NCBI GenBank assembly: GCA_944332505.1
Contig: CALVKC010000055.1
Span: 1 to 7,646, forward strand
Reading direction: 5' to 3'
Source of the DNA: an uncultured Bacilli bacterium
GTDB lineage: Bacteria > Bacillota_I > Bacilli_A > RF39 > UBA660
DNA: 7,646 nucleotides
The notes beneath the pieces were generated by a model. The model was not told the origin of the DNA. It did not search any database and saw only the letters and a list, made by a program, of their open reading frames with translations. Positions 6,490-7,646 of this stretch are shown one piece after another (position 1 is the stretch's first letter; the number at the start of each line of letters is the position of its first letter). A program made the translations under genes and the position numbers.

Positions 6490-6773
6490 ATGCTTCCACC
6501 CGCCGTTTTTACAGTTTCTATTATATAGGTATTCATTGTATCTATAAATTGTGTTATTACCGGTTCTATATTGGTTTCAAATTCATTTTGTAATGTTTTT
6601 AAACTATTAATTGTACTTTCATAATCATTTGCATCACTAATCCAAGCATTACTAAATTTTGTACATACTTCACTAATCTTTAACATTTCATTATACATTT
6701 GTTGATTGTATGTTGCTATTTGGCCTAATGCTTCATTTACCGCTTCGACATTATTTACTACTATATTTGCCAT
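6486..6773 (-). CDS. WXG100/ESX-like small protein (95 aa)
   Basis: The 95-residue product has the size and layout of WXG100 (ESX/EsxA-type) proteins: an N-terminal helix (about 8-42), a turn with Trp (SNAWISDANDYES, Trp at about 44) and a second long helix (INSLKTLQNEFETNIEPVITQFIDTMNTYI), ending in AGGSI. The turn reads W-I-S rather than W-x-G, a tolerated but non-canonical variant. No signal peptide or membrane span is visible. A C-terminal Y-x-x-x-D/E secretion motif is not clear. The start at 6771-6773 has an excellent AAGGAGG site directly after the stop of the lysozyme fusion, and the gene's TGA stop overlaps the next ATG. WXG100 proteins form helical-hairpin dimers exported by EssC/EccC-type systems. 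That machinery is not in this window, so secretion is inferred. Confidence 0.7.
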   Translation of the reverse strand: MANIVVNNVEAVNEALGQIATYNQQMYNEMLKISEVCTKFSNAWISDANDYESTINSLKTLQNEFETNIEPVITQFIDTMNTYIIETVKTAGGSI

Positions 6774-6782
6774 TTTTCCTCC

Positions 6783-7646
6783 TTAACTATTAGCTTCTAG
6801 AGATTTAGTATAATAATAGTAATATACTCCTTCACCTAGATTAGCTGCTATATTGTTTGGTAAAGCTACTCCACTACCTTGATGATAAATTGCAAATTTC
6901 ATTTCTGCACCTTCAACTGTTGTAGTTTTATTCATTTCATCAAGTACTGATGTTATTCCACCACCACATGGTGCTCCTTGTAATCCTTCCCATAAATGAT
7001 CAAGTTGCCCTTCTAAAGACCAGTCAGTTGGCCATACCGGTTCTAACCATTGACATAATCCTGAAGCCGATGAATTAGGATTCTTTGCATCTAAATTATA
7101 TCCACTTGTATATATTAAATATCCACATATCGCAGCATTTTGTTCTTCTGTTAAACCTTTTTCTCTTAAATAATCATGGACTTGATCCATAATTGCAAAT
7201 TTATCTTCTGGTAACATTTTTAATACCAATTCTTCATAATTTACTTTTCCAGCACTTAGTCCAACTTTATCAGTAAATTCCGATGGCCTAGCAATTTTAG
7301 TATAAGAATCATTAAGTACATCAGCACTAGATTCATATATAAAACCAGTTTCAACTATGCTTAATTTTGAATTGATAAGATTTAATAGTTTTAAAACTGC
7401 ATGTTCAGCGTCTTCAGTTGATGCACTATATTCTTCTATTTGACTATCAACAAAGGTTGATATTGTACTTAAATTTGTTAGTAACGAATTAATACATAAT
7501 GAATTTTTTTCTTTTAATTTTTCAATTTTAGTTGATAATACACTTTCACCAGATTCACTATCAACTAAGTTGTTTGAACAATATGTTATATTAGCATTTA
7601 ATAATTTGGAAATGGACTCTAATTGACTTTTAATATTTTCTATATC
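6783..7646 (-). CDS. LXG/WXG100-like helical region fused to a phage-tail-lysozyme-like domain (N-terminus beyond window)
   Basis: The reading frame is open from the window's right edge to the TAA at 6783-6785, giving 287 visible residues. Residues 1-115 are helical and hydrophilic (SQLESISKLLNANI; SLLTNLSTISTFVDSQIEEY) and related to the 109-residue neighbour. A linker of about 25 residues leads to a C-terminal domain at about 145-287 that matches the phage-tail-lysozyme family: DYLREKGLTEEQNAAICGYL, then SGYN, SASGLCQW, SLEGQLDHLWEGLQ and FAIYHQGSGVALPNNI. The family normally has a catalytic Glu directly before SG(F/Y)N; here that residue is Thr180 (7107-7109). Helical-domain-plus-lysozyme architecture next to WXG100-like genes suggests a type VII secreted cell-wall-directed protein or toxin. 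A TTG at 7227-7229 is not taken as the start, because homology and open frame continue upstream. The true start and promoter are outside the window. Confidence 0.75.
   Translation of the reverse strand, partial: DIENIKSQLESISKLLNANITYCSNNLVDSESGESVLSTKIEKLKEKNSLCINSLLTNLSTISTFVDSQIEEYSASTEDAEHAVLKLLNLINSKLSIVETGFIYESSADVLNDSYTKIARPSEFTDKVGLSAGKVNYEELVLKMLPEDKFAIMDQVHDYLREKGLTEEQNAAICGYLIYTSGYNLDAKNPNSSASGLCQWLEPVWPTDWSLEGQLDHLWEGLQGAPCGGGITSVLDEMNKTTTVEGAEMKFAIYHQGSGVALPNNIAANLGEGVYYYYYTKSLEANS

Noticed and set aside
5984..6547. A 187-codon plus-strand frame with hydrophobic segments opposite the small helical genes, as a possible membrane immunity protein
   Set aside because: The hydrophobic look is the expected complement of helical genes in A/T-rich DNA. 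It lacks a ribosome binding site and covers three well-supported minus-strand genes.
6800..6822. Run of five Tyr codons near the end of the lysozyme fusion as a slippage or phase-variation tract
   Set aside because: The DNA is a mixture of TAT and TAC codons rather than a pure repeat, and it falls where the family has an aromatic 'Y..Y' C-terminus.
6783..7229. A separate 148-codon gene starting at TTG 7227-7229
   Set aside because: The same frame stays open to the window edge without a stop, and the upstream residues are helical and related to the 109-residue neighbour. The TTG encodes an internal Leu of a longer fusion protein.
1..7646. tRNA or rRNA genes, CRISPR arrays, insertion sequences or attachment sites
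   Set aside because: Almost all of the window is occupied by well-supported coding sequence, and no cloverleaf, spaced direct repeats, transposase or flanking duplications were seen on reading.

Overview
The window is very A+T-rich bacterial DNA using the standard bacterial code: Trp is encoded by TGG, and TGA acts as a genuine stop in two small genes. The gene content (rimP-nusA-rnpM-infB-rbfA-truB in tight minus-strand order, NusA without C-terminal acidic repeats, strong GGAGG-type ribosome binding sites) points to a low-GC Firmicute/Bacilli-type organism, possibly one of the reduced gut lineages near the Mollicutes. The exact taxon cannot be read from the window.

Layout, left to right. 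Bases 1-177 hold the C-terminal end of a rightward Xre-type HTH regulator. It converges on the leftward translation operon at a 16-bp perfect inverted repeat (177-218), a probable bidirectional terminator whose stem contains the truB stop codon. From 186 to 5662 lies the leftward nusA-infB operon, in transcription order rimP (short, N-terminal domain only), nusA, rnpM (ylxR), infB, rbfA, a GNAT-like gene of unknown function, and truB. Spacings are 18 nt or less and several genes overlap. Compared with the Bacillus arrangement, the ylxQ (L7Ae-like) and ylxP genes are absent and the GNAT-like gene is extra. The operon has an extended -10 promoter at about 5722-5730 and a GC-rich hairpin in a leader of about 50 nt, a candidate attenuator.

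Bases 5757-7646 hold a second leftward operon, ending in an A/T-only 11-bp terminator hairpin. It looks like a type VII secretion (T7SS/ESX) cargo locus. It comprises an incomplete protein with an N-terminal alpha-helical LXG/WXG100-like region fused to a phage-tail-lysozyme-like domain, followed by three small helical proteins of 95, 109 and 118 residues. Two of these are WXG100-like with altered W-x-G turns. The third is detectably paralogous to the helical region of the lysozyme fusion. The lysozyme-like domain keeps the fold motifs but has Thr where the family normally has its catalytic Glu.

The translation operon supplies ribosome maturation (RimP, RbfA), initiation (IF2), transcription elongation/termination control (NusA), an RNase P RNA-binding protein (RnpM) and tRNA pseudouridylation (TruB). 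The upstream locus probably makes a co-secreted set of helical proteins around a cell-wall-directed partner. No secretion ATPase, membrane component or recognisable immunity gene is inside the window. Apart from the 128 nt between 5662 and 5791, which hold the terminator, promoter and leader, there is no sizeable non-coding stretch.
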